Positions 8,338 through 15,690 of a stretch of 18,343 nt of DNA are shown piece after piece. The position numbers and the translations under genes were made by a program. The notes below the pieces were generated by a model that was not told the DNA's origin, ran no database searches, and saw only the letters and a list, made by a program, of their open reading frames with translations. The stretch is from Clostridiaceae bacterium (GTDB lineage Bacteria; Bacillota_A; Clostridia; Clostridiales; Clostridiaceae), in the NCBI GenBank assembly GCA_029256485.1, contig JAQSXU010000065.1:1-18343 (forward strand). The letters run 5' to 3'. Within the stretch, counting starts at the first letter, position 1, and the number at the start of each line of letters is the position of its first letter.

Positions 8338-8367
8338 ATAATAACATATATTGAGCTATGGTGTCAA
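8338..8367 (-). promoter_or_regulatory. Promoter of the EAL gene
   Basis: On the minus strand, TTGACA (8362-8367), an 18-base spacer and TATTAT (8338-8343), about 50 bases before the ribosome binding site. Confidence 0.7.
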
Positions 8368-8442
8368 ATAATGTATATTCAAGTAATTTAAGTGAATAGA
8401 CATTATATTTATAAAGTTGGAAAATATTATTTTTTACTTTAA

Positions 8443-8471
8443 TTGACTTTTGCCAATATTTAATATATTAT
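8443..8471 (+). promoter_or_regulatory. Promoter of the DUF3870 gene
   Basis: TTGACT (8443-8448), a 17-base spacer and TATTAT (8466-8471), giving a 5' leader of about 45 bases. The intergenic stretch 8288-8522 thus holds two divergent promoters and nothing else that I can identify. Confidence 0.7.
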
Positions 8472-8522
8472 GTATTTGATAATTTAACTAAAAATTATTT
8501 CTAATAGCTACGGGGTGATTAA

Positions 8523-8849
8523 ATGTACATGGGTGATACTGTATATGTGGTTGGTAATGCAAAAACCAGTGCTGATAATGCAATAACAATGCATTTTAAT
8601 TCCTTCTATATAGGCTTTGTAGTAGATATAAACACAGATAAAATAATTGATTTGAGTTCATCATCCACATTAAGAACTACAGATGAATTTATAAAATATT
8701 TGTTTGTTAACAAAAGCTTGAAAGCTTTTCAAGCAGAGCTGGAAGAAGAAATAACCAAAAGATATCATGGTTCATCTCAAAAAGCCATTGTAGTGGCATA
8801 TAAAGATGCAGTTAAAAAATATAATGAAATAAAAGAAAAATATTTTTAA
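8523..8849 (+). CDS. DUF3870 family protein of unknown function
   Basis: A 108-residue small soluble protein resembling the DUF3870 family, which is common in clostridia and related anaerobes. Its start MYMGDTVYVVGNAKTSADNA and the segment FNSFYIGFVVDINTDKIIDL fit that family's pattern. The C-terminal third is charged and probably helical (QAELEEEITKRYHG...YKDAVKKYNEIKEKYF). There is no signal peptide or membrane segment. ACGGGGTG precedes the ATG at 8523; an ATG two codons later is possible but less well spaced. The gene has its own promoter. A structured region and terminator separate it from the epimerase gene, so the two are at most partly co-transcribed. I cannot assign a biochemical role. 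Confidence 0.75.
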   Translation: MYMGDTVYVVGNAKTSADNAITMHFNSFYIGFVVDINTDKIIDLSSSSTLRTTDEFIKYLFVNKSLKAFQAELEEEITKRYHGSSQKAIVVAYKDAVKKYNEIKEKYF

Positions 8850-8900
8850 TTTACTGCTTTGTTTAAGTGAAATGGGTTTACCCCTATTTTAAAGTAAATG

Positions 8901-8948
8901 AAATCCAGTAAAAGCAACGCAATTGTTATGCTTTTTCTGGATTTTTTT
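8901..8948 (+). terminator. Terminator or attenuator between DUF3870 and epimerase genes
   Basis: AAATCCAG (8901-8908) pairs with CTGGATTT, and the inner AAAAGCA with TGCTTTTT; a T tract follows. It ends only 13 bases before the AGGAGG of the epimerase gene, and I see no convincing promoter in between. It may therefore work as a partial terminator or attenuator within one operon. Confidence 0.8.
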
Positions 8949-8973
8949 ATATTATATTTTAGGAGGTCTTTAA

Positions 8974-10050
8974 ATGAAAATAGTGGATATAAAAACTAAG
9001 GGAATATCAGTGCCATTAAGAACACCATTTAAAACTGCTTTAAGAACTGTTGAAAATGTGGAGGATGTTATCGTTGAAATATATACGGATACAGGAAATG
9101 TAGGATTCGGAGAAGCCCCACCAACAGGGGTTATTACAGGGGACACCACAGGCGCCATTAAAGCAGCTATTGAGGATCATATAAAAAAATCTATAATAGG
9201 TTTGGATATAGAAAATTTAGAAACCATTATGCAGAAATTAAACAGCTGTATAGTTAAAAACACCAGTGCAAAAGCAGCAGTGGATATAGCAATATATGAT
9301 TTATATGGACAATTATATAAAGCGCCTTTATACAAGCTTCTTGGTGGCTACAGGAAAGAAATTATCACTGATATAACAATCAGCGTAAATGAACCCGATG
9401 AAATGGTAAGGGACTGCATGGATGCAATAAAAAGAGGCTATAACACCTTAAAAATAAAGGTGGGGAAGGACTCTAAAAAGGATATGGATAGAATGAAAGC
9501 TATAAGACAAGCTGTTGGCTATGATGTAAATCTCAGGATAGATGCAAACCAGGGATGGAAGCCTAAAGAAGCAGTAAATGTTCTGAGAAAAATGGAAGAT
9601 GTAGGTCTGCAGATTGAATTTGTGGAACAGCCTGTTATAGCACATGATATAGAGGGTCTTAAATTTGTTACTGACAATGTATCCATACCTGTTTTAGCAG
9701 ATGAAAGTATATTTTCCCCCATGGATGCCTTAAATGTGCTAAAAACAAGGGCAGCAGATCTAATAAATATAAAACTTATGAAAACAGGCGGAATTTATAA
9801 TGCCCTTAAAATATGTTCTTTAGCTGAAATATATGGAGTTGAATGTATGGTGGGATGTATGCTGGAGGCAAAGGTAAGTGTAACTGCAGCAGTACATTTA
9901 GCCTGTGCAAAGAGTATTATAACTAAAATTGATTTAGATGGACCTGTATTGTGTAAAGAAGACCCAATAAATGGAGGAGCAGTATTTAATGAGAGTAGAA
10001 TAATACTTTCTGCTAACCCCGGCCTTGGAATTACATCTATAAATTATTAG
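8974..10050 (+). CDS. L-Ala-D/L-Glu (dipeptide) epimerase
   Basis: A 358-residue enolase-superfamily enzyme of the muconate-lactonizing subgroup. It epimerises L-Ala-D-Glu to L-Ala-L-Glu, letting murein peptide be degraded for reuse. The residues sit almost exactly where they do in Bacillus subtilis YkfB: catalytic lysines Lys160 and Lys162 (TLKIKVGK), metal ligands Asp190 (RIDANQGW), Glu218 (EFVEQP) and Asp243 (LADES), and the opposite-face base Lys267 (INIKLMKTGG). Substrate-recognition residues are also kept: Arg24 in TALRTV and the DxD pair Asp320 and Asp322 (IDLDGP). These support the L-Ala-D/L-Glu assignment over other dipeptide epimerases. A strong AGGAGG precedes the ATG. The serine hydrolase gene follows 30 bases later and is probably in the same operon. 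Confidence 0.92.
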   Translation: MKIVDIKTKGISVPLRTPFKTALRTVENVEDVIVEIYTDTGNVGFGEAPPTGVITGDTTGAIKAAIEDHIKKSIIGLDIENLETIMQKLNSCIVKNTSAKAAVDIAIYDLYGQLYKAPLYKLLGGYRKEIITDITISVNEPDEMVRDCMDAIKRGYNTLKIKVGKDSKKDMDRMKAIRQAVGYDVNLRIDANQGWKPKEAVNVLRKMEDVGLQIEFVEQPVIAHDIEGLKFVTDNVSIPVLADESIFSPMDALNVLKTRAADLINIKLMKTGGIYNALKICSLAEIYGVECMVGCMLEAKVSVTAAVHLACAKSIITKIDLDGPVLCKEDPINGGAVFNESRIILSANPGLGITSINY

Positions 10051-10080
10051 ATCCAATACTTAAAATTAGGAGGACATAAC

Positions 10081-10857
10081 ATGCTTGATAAAGAAATATT
10101 GGATTCAATTGATTTTAGCAAAATAAACTGTGCATTTGTGATAAAAAACCTAATGACAGGGGAAAAGTTTGCTTACAATGAAAATGTAACAGTGCCTTCA
10201 GCCAGTTTAATTAAAATACCTATGATGATGGAAACTTTACGACAGGTGGAAGAAGGAAAACTATCATTAAATCAAAGAATATTGGTACAAGATGATGTAA
10301 AAGTGCCTTTTAGCATATTAACTCTTCTGGAAAGCGGCAACAGCTATTCATTGAAGGACGTACTTACTCTTATGATAATACAAAGCGACAATACAGCTGC
10401 CAATATACTTATAGATATTGTGGGAATGGATAATGTAAATAATTATATTAAAAGCTTAGGACTGAAAAGCACAGTGCTTCAGAGAAAGATGATGGATGCA
10501 GATGCAAGAAAAGCGGGAAGAGAAAACTACACCAATGCTGAGGAAATGGCTGAACTGCTTGAGATAATTTACAAAGGGGATAAGCATAATTATCAATATA
10601 GTACTATAATGAAAAACATATTAGTAAATCAGCTTGATAATAGCATGATGAAGCTGCATATTCCTGATGATACAATCATTGCTCATAAAACAGGTGATTT
10701 AGATGGAATAAGCCATGATGCAGGAATTGTATATACGAAAAATATTGATTATATTTTCTGTAGTCTTAATTGGGATGCTGTTTCAAACAATTTTGCAAGA
10801 GAATCAATTGGTTTATGTTCTAAAATAGCTTATGATTATTTTATAAGTAAAAAATAA
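10081..10857 (+). CDS. Class A beta-lactamase-fold serine hydrolase lacking a signal peptide
   Basis: A 258-residue protein of the class A beta-lactamase/penicillin-binding fold. All three serine-hydrolase motifs are present: SxxK at Ser42-Lys45 (PSASLIKIP), SDN at 102-104 (IIQSDNTAAN) and KTG at 203-205 (AHKTGDLDG). I cannot find the Glu166-xx-LN element that deacylates beta-lactams in true class A enzymes; the equivalent stretch reads MMDADARKAGRENYT. The protein starts MLDKEILDSIDFSK, without signal peptide or membrane anchor, so it should be cytosolic, which is unusual for this fold. AGGAGG precedes the ATG. Its position 30 bases after an L-Ala-D/L-Glu epimerase gene suggests action on recycled murein peptides or another amide or ester, which is inference. 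Antibiotic resistance is unlikely. Confidence 0.85.
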   Translation: MLDKEILDSIDFSKINCAFVIKNLMTGEKFAYNENVTVPSASLIKIPMMMETLRQVEEGKLSLNQRILVQDDVKVPFSILTLLESGNSYSLKDVLTLMIIQSDNTAANILIDIVGMDNVNNYIKSLGLKSTVLQRKMMDADARKAGRENYTNAEEMAELLEIIYKGDKHNYQYSTIMKNILVNQLDNSMMKLHIPDDTIIAHKTGDLDGISHDAGIVYTKNIDYIFCSLNWDAVSNNFARESIGLCSKIAYDYFISKK

Positions 10858-10872
10858 TATTCTCTATTTTTC

Positions 10873-10911
10873 AGCCTTCAAATGCCTATAAATAAGCCCT
10901 TGAAGGCTTTT
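10873..10911. terminator. Bidirectional terminator between convergent genes
   Basis: AGCCTTCAA (10873-10881) and TTGAAGGCT (10900-10908) form a perfect 9-bp stem. TTTTCT follows on the plus strand, and the minus strand runs into a weaker AT-rich tail. It ends the hydrolase gene and lies just past the stop of the convergent zinc-ribbon gene. Confidence 0.8.
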
Positions 10912-10914
10912 CTA

Positions 10915-11289
10915 TTAGCTTTTGCCTTTAAATTCAGCACCACATTTTTTACAAGTAATTGTAAGCTTACCTTTTTTCCTAGGTACTCTAAGCTTTTGAG
11001 CGCAGCTGGGGCATTTAAATATTTTATACTTTCTAAAATCACCAAATTTTATTTTAAGTCCATAGATCTCTCTTTTTACAATAAGAAGTAAATTTTCAAA
11101 GGCACGAAGTTCTTGGTACCTCTTGTATTTGTTTTTTGAAATACTTCTAAATGTGGAGTATATCACCAATACCATACCAGTAATCATTGTAGATCTGGAA
11201 AAAAATAAAAATAATCCAATGATTAAAAGATACTTGGATAACTTGTCCCATCCATAGGACTCATTAAAGTAATGGGAAAATCTATTCAA
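10915..11289 (-). CDS. Two-helix membrane protein with C-terminal zinc ribbon
   Basis: A 124-residue protein I do not recognise by name, although similar small zinc-ribbon membrane proteins occur across clostridia. Residues about 17-32 (LSKYLLIIGLFLFFS) and 35-48 (TMITGMVLVIYSTF) are two likely membrane segments separated by a short turn. A basic linker (SISKNKYKRYQELR) and a soluble region follow. The C-terminal zinc ribbon has Cys pairs CPSC and CKKC about 15 residues apart, in a lysine-rich setting that could bind nucleic acid or acidic lipids. The start is TTG at 11289, supported by AGAGGAAG nine bases upstream; no ATG fits as well. It has its own promoter and is not in an operon. Function is unknown. 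Confidence 0.8.
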   Translation of the reverse strand: MNRFSHYFNESYGWDKLSKYLLIIGLFLFFSRSTMITGMVLVIYSTFRSISKNKYKRYQELRAFENLLLIVKREIYGLKIKFGDFRKYKIFKCPSCAQKLRVPRKKGKLTITCKKCGAEFKGKS

Positions 11290-11337
11290 TTTAACACTTC
11301 CTCTGTATAAAAGTTTTGTTTAATAATAGATGTTTAC

Positions 11338-11366
11338 ATTATCATATAAACACTGTTTCCATTCAA
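11338..11366 (-). promoter_or_regulatory. Promoter of the zinc-ribbon gene
   Basis: On the minus strand, TTGAAT (11361-11366), a 17-base spacer and GATAAT (11338-11343), about 40 bases before the start codon's ribosome binding site. Confidence 0.7.
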
Positions 11367-11400
11367 GAAAACATTTTGTTAACTTTCACAAAATTAAAAT

Positions 11401-11431
11401 AAAGACATATCTGCACAGCAGGTGTGTCTTT
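11401..11431 (-). terminator. Terminator of the 46-residue gene
   Basis: On the minus strand, AAAGACA and TGTCTTT form the outer stem, CTGC and GCAG an inner stem across a symmetric internal loop, and ATTTTAATTTT follows. It begins 9 bases after the small gene's stop codon, which is strong support for that gene being real. Confidence 0.75.
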
Positions 11432-11439
11432 AATATTAG

Positions 11440-11580
11440 TTATTTGAACTTTGTACTTTTAACTGAAGGTTCATCAGTATTATTAGCTGCTGAATTTAGG
11501 GCATTGATACTATTACTGTTTTCCATACTACTAATGGCTTTATTTACTTTTTTATTTTTAGTTTTTTTATTAGTGTTCAC
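11440..11580 (-). CDS. Small Asn/Ser/Lys-rich protein, 46 residues, unknown
   Basis: A GTG at 11578-11580 is preceded by AAAGGGG with 8 bases of spacing. It opens a 46-residue frame ending in TAA, followed 9 bases later by a good terminator. The protein starts MNTNKKTKNKKVNKA, a strongly basic segment. It continues ISSMENSNSINALNSAANN and ends TDEPSVKSTKFK. It has no Cys, no hydrophobic segment and low complexity, so it is probably disordered or nucleic-acid or spore associated. An overlapping plus-strand frame through the same bases has no ribosome binding site. A possible promoter is TTGCAT (11650-11655), 16 bases, TATAAC (11628-11633) on the minus strand. I do not recognise the family. Codon choice is ordinary for the region, but the shortness limits confidence. 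Confidence 0.6.
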   Translation of the reverse strand: MNTNKKTKNKKVNKAISSMENSNSINALNSAANNTDEPSVKSTKFK

Positions 11581-11777
11581 AAATTTATCCCCTTTCAATT
11601 TAAAAATATAACCATCTTTTTAATACAGTTATAGTATTTGCAAATTATTATGCAATATGTATAGTATCTTTCTTATCTAGTACATAATTTGAACTTAATT
11701 GTGAAATAAATAACCCTAAAACATTGAAATTCAGTTTTATATGCAGAAATATAAAATTTTTTATATTGTTTTGTTTA

Positions 11778-11809
11778 TATGTAAACGTTGTAATAACAAC
11801 CTTTACATA
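11778..11809 (+). promoter_or_regulatory. Long palindromic operator candidate upstream of the lactate operon
   Basis: TATGTAAACGTTGT (11778-11791) and ACAACCTTTACATA (11796-11809) are inverted repeats, 13 of 14 bases complementary, around an AATA centre. No T tract follows, so it is not a terminator. The right arm contains TTTACA, which can serve as a -35 box. The left arm also holds TGTAAACGTT, half of a CcpA cre-like site. The stretch 11590-11777 otherwise holds only the minus-strand promoter candidate for the small gene. Confidence 0.6.
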
Positions 11810-11829
11810 GCTGTAAAAGAGCTGATAAT
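11802..11829 (+). promoter_or_regulatory. Candidate promoter of the lactate operon
   Basis: TTTACA (11802-11807), a 16-base spacer and GATAAT (11824-11829). The -35 box lies inside the right arm of the palindrome, so a protein bound there would compete with RNA polymerase. The resulting leader of about 155 bases would include the TGGTCAGACCA site. Confidence 0.5.
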
Positions 11830-11894
11830 GCCATGTTAACTAAATAACTATTGTAGAAAAGTTAAAATAATAGTGGTAAACTACAATCAATAAG

Positions 11895-11905
11895 TGGTCA
11901 GACCA
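11895..11905 (+). promoter_or_regulatory. GntR/FadR-type operator candidate (LldR-like)
   Basis: TGGTCAGACCA is a perfect TGGTnnnACCA palindrome, the pattern bound by FadR-subfamily GntR regulators such as PdhR and the lactate regulator LldR. A weaker relative, GTGGTAAACTAC, lies at 11873-11884, about two helical turns upstream. The site sits 88 bases before the permease start codon. No regulator gene is in the window. Confidence 0.55.
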
Positions 11906-11992
11906 TACTACCAAATTTAACATTTTATTTTTACATAAGGGAATACTAAAAAATACATGATACATAATAAGTTATAGATTAGGAGGTTTATT

Positions 11993-13501
11993 ATGAATAT
12001 GTACTTACTGTTCTTCATTGCGTTAATACCTGTAGTTTGGCTAATGATCTCATTAGGTGTGGTAAAAACACCTGGACATAAGGCAACACCACTAACTTTA
12101 GTGATAACGCTATTATTAGCAATTTTAGTGTGGAAAATGCCAGTGGCGGATGCGGTAAAAGCAGGTCTTGAGGGGGCTGCAAGTGCATTGTGGCCAATCA
12201 TCATTGTAATAATAGCAGCAGTATTCATTTATAACTTGTCAATTCATACAAAGAGCATGGATGTAATTAAGCGAATGATGACTGGTATTACGACTGACCA
12301 GAGAATATTGGTTTTAATATTAGCTTGGGGGTTCGGGGGATTCCTTGAGGCAATCGCAGGATTTGGAACTGCAGTTGCAATTCCAGCTAGTATTATGGCA
12401 GCACTTGGATTTGATCCTATTTTTGCAGCAATTATATGTTTAATAGCAAATACAACTCCAACTGCTTTTGGCGCTATAGGACTTCCAGTATCAACACTGG
12501 CAAAGCTTACAAACCTAGATCCAATTACACTTAGCTATGCTGTTGGACTGCAGTTATCAGTTCTTATAGTAATTGTACCAATAATTTTAGTAATGCTTAC
12601 AGGAAAAAGTGTTAAAGCTATTAAAGGGGTTTTTGGTATAGCTTTAGTTTCAGGATTATCCTTTGCAATTCCAGAGGTAATAGCAGCTAAGTACATGGGA
12701 GCTGAACTTCCAGCGATACTTGGATCTGTAATATGCTTAGCAGTAACAATCGGCTGGGCTAAGATATTTCATAAAGACAAGGCTGCTAAGGATGCTGAAA
12801 AAATTCCAACACAAAAGGCATTCATGGCCTGGGTGCCATTTATATTAGTATTTGCCATAATAATATTTACAAGCTCACTATTCCCAGGAATAAGTAAGAG
12901 CTTATCAAAAATCAGTACTACAGTTAAAATTTATCATCCATATACCTTTACATGGATTAATAACCCAGGTTCACTGATTGTAATAGCAGGAATTTTGGGG
13001 GGCTTATTACAGGGTGCAAAATTTGGAGAAATAATTAAAGTTCTGGCTGGCACTGTAAAGCAAATGAGCAAGACAGCAATTACAATAGTTTCAATTGTAG
13101 CACTTGCTAAAATTATGAGCTACAGCGGAATGATAAAGTCAATTGCAGTAGTTTTGGTAGCGGTTACAGGGCATTACTATCCTCTAATTGCACCAATCAT
13201 AGGCGCCATAGGAACCTTTGTTACAGGCAGTGATACTTCTGCAAATATTCTGTTTGGATCTCTTCAGGTAGAGGCTGCAAAATCACTGGGATTAAATCCA
13301 TACTGGCTTGCGGCAGCAAATACCGGCGGAGCTACAGCTGGTAAAATGATATCACCTCAAAGTATTGCAGTTGCTACAGCAGCAACAGGACTTGTAGGGG
13401 CAGAAGGTAAGATATTAAATGCCACATTAAAATTCTGCATTGTATATGTGGTGGTTTTAGGAGTTATAGCATTCTTTATGGGATCAATGTTTGGCTTTTA
13501 A
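11993..13501 (+). CDS. lctP: L-lactate permease (LctP/LldP family)
   Basis: A 502-residue integral membrane symporter importing lactate (and often glycolate) with protons. The chain is hydrophobic throughout, with about a dozen membrane segments beginning MNMYLLFFIALIPVVWLMISLG. Family hallmarks include WGFGGFLEAIAGFGTAVAIP near residues 104-123, IANTTPTAFGAIGLPVSTLA near 155-175, TFVTGSDTSANILFG and AANTGGATAGKMISPQSIAVA near the C-terminus. Length is near the family norm of 500-550. A strong AGGAGG precedes the ATG. It is the first gene of a five-gene lactate operon; larA follows after about 55 bases. The start is supported by spacing, and a long regulated leader lies upstream. Confidence 0.95.
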   Translation: MNMYLLFFIALIPVVWLMISLGVVKTPGHKATPLTLVITLLLAILVWKMPVADAVKAGLEGAASALWPIIIVIIAAVFIYNLSIHTKSMDVIKRMMTGITTDQRILVLILAWGFGGFLEAIAGFGTAVAIPASIMAALGFDPIFAAIICLIANTTPTAFGAIGLPVSTLAKLTNLDPITLSYAVGLQLSVLIVIVPIILVMLTGKSVKAIKGVFGIALVSGLSFAIPEVIAAKYMGAELPAILGSVICLAVTIGWAKIFHKDKAAKDAEKIPTQKAFMAWVPFILVFAIIIFTSSLFPGISKSLSKISTTVKIYHPYTFTWINNPGSLIVIAGILGGLLQGAKFGEIIKVLAGTVKQMSKTAITIVSIVALAKIMSYSGMIKSIAVVLVAVTGHYYPLIAPIIGAIGTFVTGSDTSANILFGSLQVEAAKSLGLNPYWLAAANTGGATAGKMISPQSIAVATAATGLVGAEGKILNATLKFCIVYVVVLGVIAFFMGSMFGF

Positions 13502-13557
13502 GCTAATAACTATAAATATTAACCATTGACATAAATATTATGATGGGGGGAGTACAA

Positions 13558-14832
13558 ATGGCAAAGATTAAAATACCATATCATAAGCAAAGGCTTGAAA
13601 TTGAAATTGATGACAAAAATTTAGCAGGAGTATTAGAATCAAAAGCAGAAGAGTATAGAGCGAGTAAAACTCAGGAGGAACTTGTAGAGGAAGCCTTAGA
13701 CAATCCTATATGTAGTGAAAAGCTTGAGGAATTAGTTAAGGGTAAAAAGAATATGGTTATTATAACCAGTGATCACACCAGACCAGTTCCAAGTAAGGTT
13801 ACAATGCCTATATTACTAAGAAGAATAAGAGCAGTAAACCCTGAAATTGAAATAACTATATTAATAGCCACAGGGTTTCATAGAGCCACAACACATGATG
13901 AACTTGTAAATAAGTTTGGAGAAGAAATAGTAAAAAATGAAAAAATCATAGTCCATAACGCCTTTGATGAAGGCTCCATGGTGAAACTTGGAACTCTTCC
14001 GTCAGGTGGACAGCTTATAATAAATAAATTGGCTGTTGAAACAGAACTATTAATAGCAGAAGGATTTATAGAAGCTCATTTCTTTGCTGGTTTCTCCGGT
14101 GGAAGAAAGAGCATACTGCCTGGTATTGCATCAGCAGAAACAGTTATGGCCAACCATTGCAGTGAATTTATAGGCAGTGCTAATGCAAGAACCGGAATAT
14201 TAAAAGATAATCCTATACACAGAGACATGCTTTATGCAGCAGAAAAGGCAAATCTGGCTTTTATATTAAATGTTGTTATTGACAGCAAGAAGAAGGTTAT
14301 AAAGGCTTTTGCAGGGCATAGGGAAAAAGCTCATGAAAAGGGATGCGAATTTGTAACAGAACTATCAAAAGTTGATAAAATCCCTGCTGACATAGCAGTT
14401 TCGACTAATGGAGGATATCCTCTGGATCAAAATATATATCAATCGGTAAAGGGCATGACAGCAGCAGAGGCAACCTGTAAAGATGGGGGAGTTATCATAA
14501 TGGTTTCAGCCTGCAATGATGGACATGGTGGACAATCATTTTATGATAACTTGGCACAGGCTAAATCACCAGGAGAACTCTTAGACAGAATAGCTAAAGT
14601 CCCAAGAAGCGAAACTGTTCCTGATCAATGGGAATTTCAAATACTAGCAAGAATGCTGGATAAATTCACAGTAATACTAGTTACAGATATGTGTGATGCT
14701 GAAATGATAAAAAATATGCACATGGAGCATGCATTTACCTTTGAAGAGGCTCTAAAGAGAGCTTATGAAATTAAAGGAAGTGACGCTAAAGTAGTGGTAA
14801 TTCCAGATGGAGTTTCAGTTATAGTTAGATAA
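13558..14832 (+). CDS. larA: Nickel-dependent lactate racemase LarA
   Basis: A 424-residue enzyme interconverting D- and L-lactate through a nickel-pincer nucleotide. All diagnostic residues fall on the numbering of the Lactiplantibacillus plantarum enzyme: Asp72 and Arg75 in SDHTRPVPS, His108 in ATGFHRA, His174 in IEAHFFAG, Lys184 in GGRKSILPG (the covalent cofactor site) and His200 in ANHC. That match, together with GGGGGGAG five bases upstream, fixes the start at the ATG at 13558 and not the ATG at 13540, which precedes the ribosome binding site. The cofactor-making larB, larC and larE are not in this window and must be elsewhere. In this operon LarA lets a single-handed dehydrogenase use both lactate isomers. 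Confidence 0.94.
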   Translation: MAKIKIPYHKQRLEIEIDDKNLAGVLESKAEEYRASKTQEELVEEALDNPICSEKLEELVKGKKNMVIITSDHTRPVPSKVTMPILLRRIRAVNPEIEITILIATGFHRATTHDELVNKFGEEIVKNEKIIVHNAFDEGSMVKLGTLPSGGQLIINKLAVETELLIAEGFIEAHFFAGFSGGRKSILPGIASAETVMANHCSEFIGSANARTGILKDNPIHRDMLYAAEKANLAFILNVVIDSKKKVIKAFAGHREKAHEKGCEFVTELSKVDKIPADIAVSTNGGYPLDQNIYQSVKGMTAAEATCKDGGVIIMVSACNDGHGGQSFYDNLAQAKSPGELLDRIAKVPRSETVPDQWEFQILARMLDKFTVILVTDMCDAEMIKNMHMEHAFTFEEALKRAYEIKGSDAKVVVIPDGVSVIVR

Positions 14833-14868
14833 AATTGTATTTTATAAATATAAATTGGAGGTAGAAAC

Positions 14869-15657
14869 ATGGATATTTTAGTATGTATTAAACAGGTTCC
14901 AGGAACTTCAAAAGTTGAAGTGGATCCAGTAACAGGAGTATTAAAAAGAGATGGAGTAGATTCAAAAATGAATCCATATGACCTATATGCTCTTGAAACT
15001 GCATTAAGAATAAGAGAAAAAGTTGGGGGAACTGTAAAGGTAATAAGTATGGGACCACCTCAGGCTTTGGATGTAATCAGAGAAGCATACATGATGGGAG
15101 CAGATGAAGGGGTACTTCTTTCAGATAGAAAATTTGGGGGAGCAGATGTTTTAGCAACATCGTATACAATATCACAGGGTGTTAAACAAATGGGAAATGT
15201 AGATTTAATACTATGCGGAAAGCAGACAACAGATGGAGATACAGCTCAGGTAGGACCAGAAATGGCAGAGTATTTAGGAATACCACATATAGCAAATGTT
15301 ATTAAGATAGAAGAAATAAAGGGCAATGCTCTTGTGGTTGAAATGGATATGCCAAATACAATAGAAGTAGCTGAAATAAAATTCCCATGTCTTTTAACAG
15401 TGGATAAGGATATATTCCAGCCAAGACTTCCATCCTATAGAAAAAAACTTGAAACAAAGGATAGAGAAATTAAAATATTAAGTTTTAAGGATCTACAGGA
15501 TCAAAATGAAAAGAGATATGGCTTAAATGGATCCCCAACACAGGTTGAAAGAATATTTCCACCAGCAGTTAATACAGATAAGGAAATGTGGACAGGAACC
15601 GGAGAAGAGCTTGGAAACAAGTTAGCTGCTAAACTCAAAGAGCTTAAATTTATATAA
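14869..15657 (+). CDS. lctB: Electron-transfer flavoprotein beta subunit of the lactate dehydrogenase complex
   Basis: A 262-residue EtfB. It begins [20 protein letters not shown], the standard start of the beta subunit, and continues with [36 protein letters not shown] and the nucleotide-binding [20 protein letters not shown]. In confurcating complexes such as Acetobacterium woodii LctBCD, EtfB holds the FAD where NAD+ is reduced, coupling lactate oxidation to reduced-ferredoxin oxidation. GGAGG precedes the ATG by seven bases. It sits 36 bases after larA and 33 before etfA. The neighbours (EtfA with an Fe-S domain, GlcD-type dehydrogenase) identify it as lactate-specific and not the butyryl-CoA dehydrogenase Etf; that assignment is by context. 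Confidence 0.93.
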   Translation: MDILVCIKQVPGTSKVEVDPVTGVLKRDGVDSKMNPYDLYALETALRIREKVGGTVKVISMGPPQALDVIREAYMMGADEGVLLSDRKFGGADVLATSYTISQGVKQMGNVDLILCGKQTTDGDTAQVGPEMAEYLGIPHIANVIKIEEIKGNALVVEMDMPNTIEVAEIKFPCLLTVDKDIFQPRLPSYRKKLETKDREIKILSFKDLQDQNEKRYGLNGSPTQVERIFPPAVNTDKEMWTGTGEELGNKLAAKLKELKFI

Positions 15658-15690
15658 CATAGAATATAAGGAAGTTAGGAGGAAATTATT

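Noticed and set aside
10081..10857. Beta-lactam resistance gene
   Set aside because: No signal peptide and no recognisable Glu166 motif despite the class A fold; the gene context is murein peptide metabolism.
11330..11611. 93-residue plus-strand frame, hydrophobic C-terminus
   Set aside because: It has no ribosome binding site, crosses the minus-strand terminator at 11401-11431, and is antisense to the better-supported small gene. Its hydrophobicity comes from the complement of Asn/Lys-rich codons.
13520..13545. Promoter before larA (TTGACA near 13526, TATTAT near 13535)
   Set aside because: The two boxes are only a few bases apart, not about 17, so they cannot form a promoter. The gene is read from upstream.
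13540..13557. Upstream ATG as the start of larA
   Set aside because: It precedes the GGGGGGAG ribosome binding site. Starting at 13558 puts all LarA active-site residues on the reference numbering.
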